Position numbers and translations under genes: made by a program. Of a DNA stretch of 37,098 bases, positions 13,933-21,475 are shown piece by piece. Source of the stretch: an uncultured Faecalibacterium sp. (GTDB lineage: Bacteria; Bacillota; Clostridia; Oscillospirales; Ruminococcaceae); NCBI GenBank assembly GCA_934525405.1, contig CAKSZF010000008.1:1-37098 (forward strand), read 5' to 3'. Position 1 is the first letter of the stretch; every line of letters starts with the position of its first letter. A model generated the notes under the pieces. The model saw only the letters and a list, made by a program, of their open reading frames with translations, made no database searches and was not told the origin of the DNA.

Positions 13933-14216
13933 AGCTTAGCCTTTGATCCGCGGTGTCACCCTGACTTCATGGGAACGACCCCATGCACTTGGCGGGATGC
14001 CAACACATCCCCGGCAACTGACGGATGCCCTGCGTTGCAGAATACTGTGCGGCGCGTTCAGCGCACCGCAGTTCCCTGCACCCTCAGCGGTCCATTTCGG
14101 GGAAAAGAGACGCAACGCCGCCTTTTCCTTGATGAACTGTTTCCGGTCTGCTTCTCAGCTGCGCAGGCTCTCTGTACGGGCATGGTTCACCGTTATCTCC
14201 GATTCAACGGTTTAGT
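13924..14216 (-). promoter_or_regulatory. T-box leader, apparently tryptophan-specific
   Basis: On the minus strand the 3' part has AGGGTGACACCGCGG (complement of 13948-13962), matching the T-box core, followed by TTCGTCC of the antiterminator. The 5' part has the stem I GA-motif CAGAGAGCC (complement around 14165-14174). The 3' side of stem I has GAAATGGACC followed by GCTGAGG, placing TGG (complement of 14092-14094) as the specifier codon; ATG in an adjacent register is less likely. T-box leaders read tRNA charging and control amino-acid genes. No synthetase, biosynthetic or Trp-transport gene follows here: the next intact gene is the AEC transporter, 450 bases on. It is therefore apparently orphaned. 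Confidence 0.75.
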
Positions 14217-14367
14217 GTATTGAATTTGCCTTTATTAAAGCACGGATTTTGTTTTTGGAAAGGTTTTACCTACATTTGCAGTTGGCTTTGACTTTACAAG
14301 GTGTGAAGTGTAATTATTGACACATACTTTCGGAAGGCCGGAGAAGCATAAAGGACTTTCTCTGTTG

Positions 14368-15354
14368 TCATTCTGCCTGTATCTCTTCCACCAGCGGCAG
14401 ATAGTCGGCACAGTATTTCCGGTACAGCGGCTGTACCAGCTGCCGGAAGTTCTGCATTTCTTCTTCGAGCAGCGGCAGCTCAAAGCAGCCGCCTGCAAGG
14501 GCTGCTTTGCGGGCGGCTGTTTCTTCCTGTGCCCAGAGCTGGCGCTCGTACTGCGCCGATGCCCGGGCGCACGCTTGCAAGGTCTGCCGGTATTCCCCCG
14601 GCAGTGCATCCCATGTGCGGCCGGAAGCCAGCTGTACCTCCGGTACGCGGCTGTGCTCATCGGCCATGTAGTACCGCGCCACCTTGTAGTGCTCCATGGA
14701 ATAGTAGGCCGGCCAGTTGTTCTCGGCGGCATCGATCTGTCCGGTCTCAAGCGCCGAGTACACATCGCTGTACGCCGTGGTCTCCGGCACTGCACCCAGC
14801 AGACGGATCATGTCGATCACGATCTGCGAATCCTGCACGCGGATGGTCTTGCCCTGCAGATCGTTCAGGCTGCGCACCGGCTGACGGGCATAGAACGACC
14901 GGGCACCCGCGTCGTACCAGCTCAGACCAACGCATCCCTGTGCGGTAAAGTCCTGCAAAAACTCTGCCCCGATGCTGCCATCCAGCACGCGCCACATGTG
15001 GTCGGCATCCCGGTAGAGATACGGCAGCAGCAGCACGTTGAGCCGGGGCAGGTCGTCCGTAGCCACCGAGAGCGACACACGCGCAAAATCTACGCCGCCA
15101 ATGGCAAGCTGCTCCCACACCTGCTGTTCTGTGCCGTACTCGCCGTTTGCTTTGACCTGAATGACCACCTTGCCTCCGGTCTGCTGCTGCACAAGATCCG
15201 CAAAATATTGCGCGCCCTGCGTGGTGGGGTACCCGGCGGGCTGGTTGTCGGCATAGGTCAGCACGTAGTCCGGTGCGGTCTGCGGCTTTGCGGCACAGCC
15301 TGCCAGCTGCAAGGCCGCAAAGCCCAGCCCGGCTAAAAAAGTTCGTCTGCGCAT
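14368..15354 (-). CDS. TRAP transporter substrate-binding protein (DctP family), second copy
   Basis: This 328-residue protein has an N-terminal lipoprotein signal (MRRRTFLAGLGFAALQLAGC) with lipobox cysteine at 20 and a twin-arginine-like RRR start. The DctP fold follows, with the conserved substrate-clamp segments DLQGKTIRVQDSQI (about 167-180) and the family arginine, and then AAENNWPAYYS. DctP proteins capture organic acids and pass them to DctQM. The gene lies downstream of dctM beyond a bidirectional terminator, so it may be separately expressed and share the upstream membrane subunits with different specificity. GGGAGGGAG is the Shine-Dalgarno. Confidence 0.87.
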   Translation of the reverse strand: MRRRTFLAGLGFAALQLAGCAAKPQTAPDYVLTYADNQPAGYPTTQGAQYFADLVQQQTGGKVVIQVKANGEYGTEQQVWEQLAIGGVDFARVSLSVATDDLPRLNVLLLPYLYRDADHMWRVLDGSIGAEFLQDFTAQGCVGLSWYDAGARSFYARQPVRSLNDLQGKTIRVQDSQIVIDMIRLLGAVPETTAYSDVYSALETGQIDAAENNWPAYYSMEHYKVARYYMADEHSRVPEVQLASGRTWDALPGEYRQTLQACARASAQYERQLWAQEETAARKAALAGGCFELPLLEEEMQNFRQLVQPLYRKYCADYLPLVEEIQAE

Positions 15355-15416
15355 GATGTCTCCCTCCCTTTGCAGATAGTATAGCGCACATGACTGCTTT
15401 TGTGCAAGAGATAGGA

Positions 15417-15454
15417 AAAGGCGGTGCCCGCTGCAAAGCAGGTACCGCCTTTTT
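15417..15454. terminator. Bidirectional terminator between dctM and the second dctP
   Basis: AAAAGGCGGT ... ACCGCCTTTTT hairpin with A- and T-runs on both sides. It separates the TRAP operon from the second binding-protein gene. Confidence 0.8.
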
Positions 15455-15477
15455 AGGAGAAGAAGGGAATGTTTCAG

Positions 15478-16779
15478 TTACATCAGGCCCATTGCCTGCG
15501 GCAGTGCGGTAGACACTGCCGGGATAAAGGTGACCAGCAGCAGGCCGCCGATGATGGCCACATAGTACATAAGCATGTACGGCATGACCTTGGAAAGCGA
15601 GGTGCGGCCCACCTTGATGCCAACGAACAGTGCGTTGCCCACAGGCGGGGTGATGTTGCCGATGCACAGGTTATACACGAGGATCAGACCGAACTGGATG
15701 GTGCTCATGCCAAAGCTCTGGCAGATGGGCAGGAACAGCGGGGTGAAGATGAGGATGGCCGGGGTCACATCCATGAAGGTGCCGGACACCAGCAGGATCA
15801 CGTTCATGATGAGCAGGATGATGTACTTGTTGCTGGTCAGGCTCAGCAGGGCTGCCGCCACAGCATCCGGGATCTGCAAAAAGGCCATGACCCAGCCCAG
15901 AATGTTGGAAACACCCACAAGGAACACCACCATGCCGGACATCTTGGCAGAGTCCACGATGATCTTCCACAGGCTCTTCAGGTTGATGGAGCGGTAGCAG
16001 AAGGCAAGCACCAGTGCATAGACAACGGCAATGGCAGAGCCTTCGGTGGCAGAGAACACACCGCCGATGATGCCGCCGATGACCACGATGATCAGGGAAA
16101 GCGAAGGCAGGGCGCGCAGGGTGCAGACGCCGAGGTTTTTCCAGTCAAATTTGCCGGGTGTGCCCTTGTACCCCAGCTTAATCGCCAGCAGCACGCCCAC
16201 CACGCAGCAGCACAGCGCCCAGATGATGCCGGGAATGTAACCAGCCATGAACAGCGCAGCCACAGAGGTGCCGCCGGACGCCAGAGAGTAGGTGATCAGG
16301 GCGTTGGACGGTGGGATCAGCAAACCGGAGCAGGAGGAAGCGGCGTTGGTGGCAGCGGTCACGGCGGGGTCGTAGCCCTGCTCGTCGGCACCGTCGCGGA
16401 TCATGGAGCCAACGGCAGCCGCCGCAGCGGAAGCAGAGCCGGAGATGGCGCCGAACAGGGCGTTGGTGCCGATGTTGGTCACCAGCAGTGCGCCGGGCAG
16501 CTTGCCCAGAATGGCCATGACGAAATCCACCAGACGCTTGGCGATGCCGCCCTGATTCATGATGTTGCCGGCCAGAATAAAGAACGGGATGGCGGTCAGG
16601 CTGAACTTGCTCATGCCCACAAAGGTGCGCTGGGCAGCGGTCAGCACGGCTACGTTCAGATCGATGGAAGAAAGGATGGCAGTCAGAGAAGAGACTGCAA
16701 TGGCGTACGAGATGGGCACGCCGAGGAACAGCAGCACCAGCAGCACTGCCAGAATTACGAGTAACGCTTGAATTGCCAC
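15478..16779 (-). CDS. dctM: TRAP transporter large permease subunit DctM
   Basis: This 433-residue protein has about twelve membrane segments of the ion transporter superfamily. Recognisable DctM segments are TAIPFFILAGNIMNQGGIAKRLV (about 60-82), GAISGSASAAAAAVGS (about 109-124), AASSCSGLLIPPSNALITYSL, and near the end LCIGNITPPVGNALFVG. It drives sodium-coupled uptake of the DctP-bound acid. The start is GTG with GGAGG 8 bases upstream, three bases after the dctQ stop, so the two are translationally coupled. A strong terminator follows. Confidence 0.93.
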   Translation of the reverse strand: MAIQALLVILAVLLVLLFLGVPISYAIAVSSLTAILSSIDLNVAVLTAAQRTFVGMSKFSLTAIPFFILAGNIMNQGGIAKRLVDFVMAILGKLPGALLVTNIGTNALFGAISGSASAAAAAVGSMIRDGADEQGYDPAVTAATNAASSCSGLLIPPSNALITYSLASGGTSVAALFMAGYIPGIIWALCCCVVGVLLAIKLGYKGTPGKFDWKNLGVCTLRALPSLSLIIVVIGGIIGGVFSATEGSAIAVVYALVLAFCYRSINLKSLWKIIVDSAKMSGMVVFLVGVSNILGWVMAFLQIPDAVAAALLSLTSNKYIILLIMNVILLVSGTFMDVTPAILIFTPLFLPICQSFGMSTIQFGLILVYNLCIGNITPPVGNALFVGIKVGRTSLSKVMPYMLMYYVAIIGGLLLVTFIPAVSTALPQAMGLM

Positions 16780-16782
16780 AGC

Positions 16783-17337
16783 TTAGTCCTCCTTGTTTTC
16801 CTTGTCAGCATCGGCAGCCATTTCGGCTTCCACCTTTGCAAAGTCTGCATCTTCCGGGGTATCCAGACAGATGGAGCCGTTGGCGATACCGATAATGTTC
16901 AGCACGGAATACACCAGAATGATCACGCCGCAGATGGGCATGACCCAGTAGAACACGCCCACGGCTACGCCCAGCGAGGAGGTCTGCTGTCCCATAGCCA
17001 GCTGGGACACCTGAAAACCGCCGAACACCAGAATGGTCGCAGAGAAGAGGAAGGCGATGACCTCGGCAAAGATGTGGAACGCCTTGCGCATGGTGGGGTT
17101 GAACCGATCCACCAGCACGGGGATGTTCATGTGGCCGCGCTCGCCGGAGACGATGGTGGCACCCAGCATGGTGCTCCAGCCGAACAGATAACCCACCAGC
17201 TCTTCCGACCATGTGGAGGGAGAGTTGAAGATGTAACGCACGATGACCTGATAGGTGGTCAGCACCACCATGACCGTCATGCTCAGACCTGCCAGCAGGT
17301 TGAGCACCTTGTTCAGGGTATTTCTCAGTTTTTCCAT
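16783..17337 (-). CDS. dctQ: TRAP transporter small permease subunit DctQ
   Basis: This 184-residue protein has four membrane segments typical of DctQ, with conserved NSPSTWSEELVGYLFGWSTMLGA (about 38-60) between helices one and two and a highly charged C-terminal tail. It forms the membrane complex with DctM. It starts with GGAGGAG upstream, 11 bases after the dctP stop, within the dctP-dctQ-dctM operon. Confidence 0.92.
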   Translation of the reverse strand: MEKLRNTLNKVLNLLAGLSMTVMVVLTTYQVIVRYIFNSPSTWSEELVGYLFGWSTMLGATIVSGERGHMNIPVLVDRFNPTMRKAFHIFAEVIAFLFSATILVFGGFQVSQLAMGQQTSSLGVAVGVFYWVMPICGVIILVYSVLNIIGIANGSICLDTPEDADFAKVEAEMAADADKENKED

Positions 17338-17348
17338 GATGCTCCTCC

Positions 17349-18374
17349 TCAGTCCGCAGTATGGGCAGCGTTGTGCTGCTGGATCAGGTCATAAATGGGC
17401 TGCAATTCCGGGTTTGTTGCCAGCACGGAATCGTGCAGGGGAGCCATAGCCTCCTGAAACGGTGCAGTGTCCGGGTAAATAAAGTTGACGTGCTGCTCAT
17501 TCTCGGCCTTATCTTTCGCCTCAGCCACAGCATCCTCCCAGGCGTCCTGCTCGGTGCGCTTCACGATCTGGAAGCCTTCTTCAAAGATCGCGCGCTCCTC
17601 GTCGTTGAGCTCGTTCAGGAAAGCGTAGTTTGCCACCAGCAGGTCCGGCACCATCTGGTGCATGTCGTAGGAGTAATACTTGCAGATATCGCCGTGACCG
17701 TTATCGGTCAGAGCCAGCTCGTTGTTCTCGGCACCATCCAGAATACCGGCCTGCAGTGCGGTGTACACATCGCCGAAGCCCATGGGAGTAGCGGTGCCGC
17801 CCAGCAGACGCATCATTTCCACATTGGTGGGCGACTGCTGTACGCGGATCTTCAGACCCTTCAGGTCGGAGGGCTGGTTGATAGGGGTCTTGATGGTGTA
17901 GAAGTTGCGGGTACCGGCATCCAGCCACGCCACCGTTTCCAGACCGGCCTTGGAAGTGGTCTTGAAAATGGGGTCCGTCACCTCGGGGTCATCCATGGCC
18001 TCGTGGTAGGCTTCCACGCTGGAGAACAGGTAAGGCAGGTTGAAGATCTGATATTTGGCGCTGAAGGTCTCCATGATGGCATTGGACGCCACCACAAAGT
18101 CGATGGCACCGGTCTGGGTCAGCTGCACCATTTCGGTCTGGGAGCCCAGCAGCTCGCTGGGGTACACCTCCACGCGGTACTTGTCACCCAGCTTCTCGTT
18201 GATGTAGTTGGCAAAGGCTTCCAGTCCCAGATGATCCGGGTGGGTCTGGGACTGCACATGGCCGATGCGCACGATCTTGCGGTCGTCATCGGAGCCGGCG
18301 CCGCAGCCGGTAAGCATCATGCTGCTGGTCAGTGCCGCTGCGCCCATCAACGACAGAAACGTTCTTCTCTTCAT
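17349..18374 (-). CDS. dctP: TRAP transporter substrate-binding protein DctP, first copy
   Basis: This 341-residue lipoprotein has the signal MKRRTFLSLMGAAALTSSMM ending at the lipobox LTGC, with a twin-arginine-like RR. The DctP body contains RIGHVQSQTHPDHLGLEAF, LKGLKIRVQQSPTNVEMMRLLG (clamp segment with the carboxylate-binding arginine) and DGAENNELAL. The second in-frame ATG (18374) is preferred because AGAGG lies about nine bases upstream; the ATG at 18383 abuts that sequence. It is first gene of the dctPQM operon. It is about as related to the second copy at 14368 as paralogues often are; specificity is probably organic acids. Confidence 0.9.
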   Translation of the reverse strand: MKRRTFLSLMGAAALTSSMMLTGCGAGSDDDRKIVRIGHVQSQTHPDHLGLEAFANYINEKLGDKYRVEVYPSELLGSQTEMVQLTQTGAIDFVVASNAIMETFSAKYQIFNLPYLFSSVEAYHEAMDDPEVTDPIFKTTSKAGLETVAWLDAGTRNFYTIKTPINQPSDLKGLKIRVQQSPTNVEMMRLLGGTATPMGFGDVYTALQAGILDGAENNELALTDNGHGDICKYYSYDMHQMVPDLLVANYAFLNELNDEERAIFEEGFQIVKRTEQDAWEDAVAEAKDKAENEQHVNFIYPDTAPFQEAMAPLHDSVLATNPELQPIYDLIQQHNAAHTAD

Positions 18375-18432
18375 GAATTGCATCCTCTCTTTTCGCGCTT
18401 TTTCTATGATTTTATTTTAACAACTCGTTCAT

Positions 18433-18460
18433 TTTTGCGAAATCGGATTATTTTGTGAAA
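18433..18460 (-). promoter_or_regulatory. Direct-repeat operator candidate upstream of dctP
   Basis: TTTTGCGAAA (18433-18442) and TTTTGTGAAA (18451-18460) repeat at an 18-base interval, close to two helical turns, as for AraC-type regulators. The site lies 60-90 bases before the dctP start. It is a candidate site for the response regulator encoded next door; this is inference. Confidence 0.4.
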
Positions 18461-18537
18461 CGCAGCACGATTTTGTCTTTGTTGTATCCAAGTACAATTT
18501 TTGTGTTTTTTGGACGAAAGAAACTGGCAAAAATAAA

Positions 18538-18590
18538 AAAGCACTCGTTCCTCTCCTGCTGACAGGCAGGAAAGAACAAGTGCTTCTTTT
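18538..18590. terminator. Bidirectional terminator after the response regulator
   Basis: GCACTCGTTC ... GAACAAGTGC hairpin with an inner CCTGC/GCAGG stem and flanking A- and T-runs. It separates the two-component operon from dctP. Confidence 0.8.
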
Positions 18591-18599
18591 GTGTCGGAT

Positions 18600-19391
18600 T
18601 TATCCTTGTACCGCTTTTTCCGCTGCGGCTATGCGGTATTCCGAAGGGGTCTGACCGGTCAGACGCTTGAATACCCTTGTAAAGTAGTTGGCATCGCTGT
18701 AACCCACAGCAGCGCCGATATCCTTCAGGCTCAGGCGCGGGTCCAAAATCAGCTGGCGCGCCCTGTTCACCCGATATTCGTTCAGATAGGCCGAAAAGTT
18801 TATCTTAAAGCACTGCTTGAACAGCTTGCAGAAATAGGCATCGGAGTAGCGCAGCGCAGCGGCGGCATCCTGCATGGAGATATCCTCCCCATAGTGGGCG
18901 TCGATAAAGCGGCTGATTTCCACCCGGATGATGGCGGTGCGCATATCCTCGTCCTCTTCCCGGCAGACAGGCTGCGCAGGCGCAGGGGGCTGTGCCGGGC
19001 GGGAGGGCAGCTGCACCGACACCTGCCGGATGGCATCCTCCACCGCAAATACCAGCTCCTGCTCGTTGTAGGGTTTGAGCAGATAGTCCATCGCCCGCAC
19101 AGAGATCGCCTGCCGTGCATAGTCGAACTTGTCAAAGCCGGTCAGGAACAGGATGGCGCAGTTTTTGTCTGTTTCGCGGATCTTGCGCGCCACCTCCAGC
19201 CCGGTGAGGCCCGGCATTTCAATATCCAGCACAGCCACCTGCGGCGCTTCGCGGGTGAAAATTTCCAGCGCCTCTCTGCCGTTTTTGGCTTCATACAGGG
19301 TGAGCAGATCTCCCAGATACTTCTGCAAGGTCCTGCACAGCACTTTGCGCTCGATCAATTCATCCTCTGCCACCAGCAATTTGCACTTCAC
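18600..19391 (-). CDS. YesN-type response regulator (receiver plus AraC DNA-binding domain)
   Basis: This 263-residue protein has a receiver domain (residues 1-120) with the acidic pair ED at 9-10, phosphoacceptor D56 (VLDIEMPG), T84 (FLTGF) and K106 (YLLKPY). A proline-rich linker follows (about 128-143). The C-terminus is an AraC-family double helix-turn-helix (about 155-258; SDAYFCKLFKQCFKINFSAYLNEYR and GYSDANYFTRVFKRLTGQTPSEYR). It overlaps the kinase gene by four bases, so they are cotranscribed and coupled. The adjacent TRAP operon is the likely target. Confidence 0.92.
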   Translation of the reverse strand: MKCKLLVAEDELIERKVLCRTLQKYLGDLLTLYEAKNGREALEIFTREAPQVAVLDIEMPGLTGLEVARKIRETDKNCAILFLTGFDKFDYARQAISVRAMDYLLKPYNEQELVFAVEDAIRQVSVQLPSRPAQPPAPAQPVCREEDEDMRTAIIRVEISRFIDAHYGEDISMQDAAAALRYSDAYFCKLFKQCFKINFSAYLNEYRVNRARQLILDPRLSLKDIGAAVGYSDANYFTRVFKRLTGQTPSEYRIAAAEKAVQG

Positions 19392-20875
19392 GAAAGCGTC
19401 GCCTCCTTTTCTTCCGGCTGCTGCGTTTGCGGCAGCTCAAACCGCACCACAGTGCCATGACCTGCGCGGCTGTACACCTGCATTTTACCGCCCGGATACA
19501 GCATCCCGATGCGGCGGGAAATATTGCCAAGGCCGATGTTACGGCCGGTCTGCTCGCTCTGGGCAATTTTTGCTTGCACGGCGTCCAGCTCCTCTGGGGT
19601 CATCCCCTTGCCGTTGTCCGCGACCGTGAGCACCAGCACCTTGCCCTGCATCCATGCCCGCAGCAGGATGCGCCCGCCTTCCTCGCGGGACTTGAGCCCA
19701 TGCGAGTAAGCGTTTTCCACCACCGGCTGCAGCATAAAGGACGGCACTAAAACCGCCGCAGGCTGCACTTGAATGCTTTTTTCTACGGTAATGCGTCCGT
19801 CAAACCGCATCTGCTGCAAATAAATGTAGTCCTCCAGCCCGTCCAGCTCCTCCTCCAGCGTGATCTGCTGGCGCTTGGTGCGCAGGTTGTGCCGGAACAA
19901 ACTGCCCAGATGCACGATCATCTGGTCGGTGGTGGAAGCATCCTCCAGCCGCGCCATGCAGGAGATCATGTTCAGGGTGTTGAATAAAAAATGCGGATTC
20001 ACCTGACTTTTGAGCACCTCCAGCCGGGTGTGCTCCAGATCCTTTTCCAGTGCAAGGTTCCGCACCTCTTCCCGGTGCAAGGCCTGCTGGGTGGTCAGCT
20101 GCTGCGCCATGGCGTGCTTCATCTGGTTGAAGGTGCCCGTCAGCCGCCCCACCTCATCGCTGCTTTTCACCGGTAGGTCCGGGCTGGAAAAATCGCCCTC
20201 GGCAATGCTGTGGGAAGCCTGCGCCAACCGCAGCAGCGGACGCACCACAGCGCGGCTCAGCACCCGGATGAGCAGCAGCATCAGCACGGCCGCCGTCAGA
20301 AACAGCCCCAGATACAGCCACGGCAGATGCCGGAGGTAGGTCGCTGTGTTGCTGTAAAGGGCGTTTTCCTGTTCCAGTGTGGCCTGTGTCAGCCGCAGCG
20401 CATACTCGGCAAGGTAGTCTTGCAGTGTCATCACATGGTACATTTGTTCAATATAGGTGTCTGCCGAGGGCGAAAGCTGCAAAAAGGCATCCCGCTCCTG
20501 CCGATAGCCCGCGTACCCCTGTAAAAGGTTCCAGGTGCGGGCATAGCGCTCCTCGCCGATACGGGCATAATCGGAGGGCAGGGCCGCAAGGCTCTGCTCG
20601 GCAGCAGCGCAGGCGGCAGTATAGGCCTGCTCGGTTTCAGAAGTAGGCTGGCGTACATAGCGTGCAAAGGCCTGTGCTTCGTCCTTGAGGGCGTTCTGCA
20701 CCGTGTAGCAGAGGGCGTTGTCGGCCAGCAGCGTATCAAAGGAGTGCACCGTCCACTGCCCCGCCATGGTAGCGATGCCGGTGGAAAGCATTGTGACCAG
20801 CAAAATCGCGGCAAGCCATGCCGTGACTCTGCTGCGCAGGGAGATACCGTCCTGCGTGGTTTTGTTCCGTGACAT
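19388..20875 (-). CDS. YesM-type sensor histidine kinase
   Basis: This 495-residue protein has two membrane segments (about 17-38 and 190-210) bounding an extracytoplasmic helical sensor. A HAMP domain follows (about 211-265; SIAEGDFSSPDLPVKSSDEVGRL), then a His_kinase domain with the site in QVNPHFLFNTLNM and a HATPase_c domain with N-box PVVENAYSHGLKS, ADNGKGM and GLGNISRRI. The start at 20875 is chosen because GGAAGGAAAG lies upstream and MSRNKTTQDG gives a normal cytoplasmic tail; a longer frame lacks a ribosome binding site. It likely senses a TRAP substrate or a DctP-ligand complex. Confidence 0.9.
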   Translation of the reverse strand: MSRNKTTQDGISLRSRVTAWLAAILLVTMLSTGIATMAGQWTVHSFDTLLADNALCYTVQNALKDEAQAFARYVRQPTSETEQAYTAACAAAEQSLAALPSDYARIGEERYARTWNLLQGYAGYRQERDAFLQLSPSADTYIEQMYHVMTLQDYLAEYALRLTQATLEQENALYSNTATYLRHLPWLYLGLFLTAAVLMLLLIRVLSRAVVRPLLRLAQASHSIAEGDFSSPDLPVKSSDEVGRLTGTFNQMKHAMAQQLTTQQALHREEVRNLALEKDLEHTRLEVLKSQVNPHFLFNTLNMISCMARLEDASTTDQMIVHLGSLFRHNLRTKRQQITLEEELDGLEDYIYLQQMRFDGRITVEKSIQVQPAAVLVPSFMLQPVVENAYSHGLKSREEGGRILLRAWMQGKVLVLTVADNGKGMTPEELDAVQAKIAQSEQTGRNIGLGNISRRIGMLYPGGKMQVYSRAGHGTVVRFELPQTQQPEEKEATLS

Positions 20876-20939
20876 ACGCTTTCCTTCCTGCCTTTTATCG
20901 CATATTTTCAAATCTGAACGGCCTGCCTGCACATAAAAA

Positions 20940-21225
20940 TACAGACTGATGAACAATTATAAGTATAATAATTTCCTGAAAAAAGTGCAACTGCAAAAAA
21001 GCACCGTTTTCCGCAAAGAAGCCGGTGCCTGCGGCACGATCCACTGCGATGTCACGCAGAAGCCCGGCGAAAAAGAGGGCTGGTGCAATACGGTGATCAC
21101 GGTTGCCGATAACCGCAAAGGGAGCTTTGCCCGGACGTTTGCCCGTGCCAAGGCTCTCTTTTTGTTTGCCTTTTGCAAAAAGGCGCATCCGCTGCCGCAA
21201 AGAAATCGGATGCGCGTGTTTTTTG
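20940..21225 (+). ncRNA. Candidate small RNA ending in tandem terminators
   Basis: In the divergent space between two genes lie two plus-strand intrinsic terminators, 21117-21163 (third member of the AAAGGGAGCT family) and 21183-21224 (GCGCATCCG/CGGATGCGC then T6). No plus-strand gene stands before them. A TATAAT at 20963-20968 could be a -10, though its -35 is poor. The sequence between is GC-rich and hairpin-prone. A frame runs through but has no ribosome binding site. A small RNA, or the scar of a lost gene, would explain the terminators. Confidence 0.35.
21117..21163 (+). terminator. Conserved-sequence terminator family, copy 3
   Basis: AAAGGGAGCTTTGCCCGGAC with GTTT loop and closing GCCCGTGCCAAGGCTCTC then TTTTTG. 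More diverged than copies 1 and 2 but the same layout. Confidence 0.75.
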
Positions 21226-21475
21226 CGAATAAATATGTGAAAATTGATTGAAAAAACTTCCTGATAATGGTAAAATATTTTTATGTCTCTATTGTGCTGT
21301 GCCTTTTCGCGGGAAGGGGAGCATACAAAACAGGAAGCACGCAAAAAATTGCGGCATCATTTCCGTGGGCGGGTTCTGCAACGCACACTCTTGCGGGCGG
21401 TGATGTATAGTTGATAAGCCAAGACAGCCTTGCCGCAAAGCGGAGCTGCCCGAGAGTTGTGAGGAGAACGATTTG
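21226..21475 (+). promoter_or_regulatory. Leader and promoter of the binding-protein/kinase operon
   Basis: TTGAAA (21248-21253), 17 bases, TAAAAT (21271-21276) forms a good promoter, leaving a leader of about 190 bases without a recognised riboswitch or terminator. Nothing else was seen in it. Confidence 0.6.

Noticed and set aside
20949..21251. 100-codon plus-strand frame in the divergent interval
   Set aside because: No ribosome binding site, and it translates straight through two intrinsic terminators. It was treated as a candidate RNA region instead.
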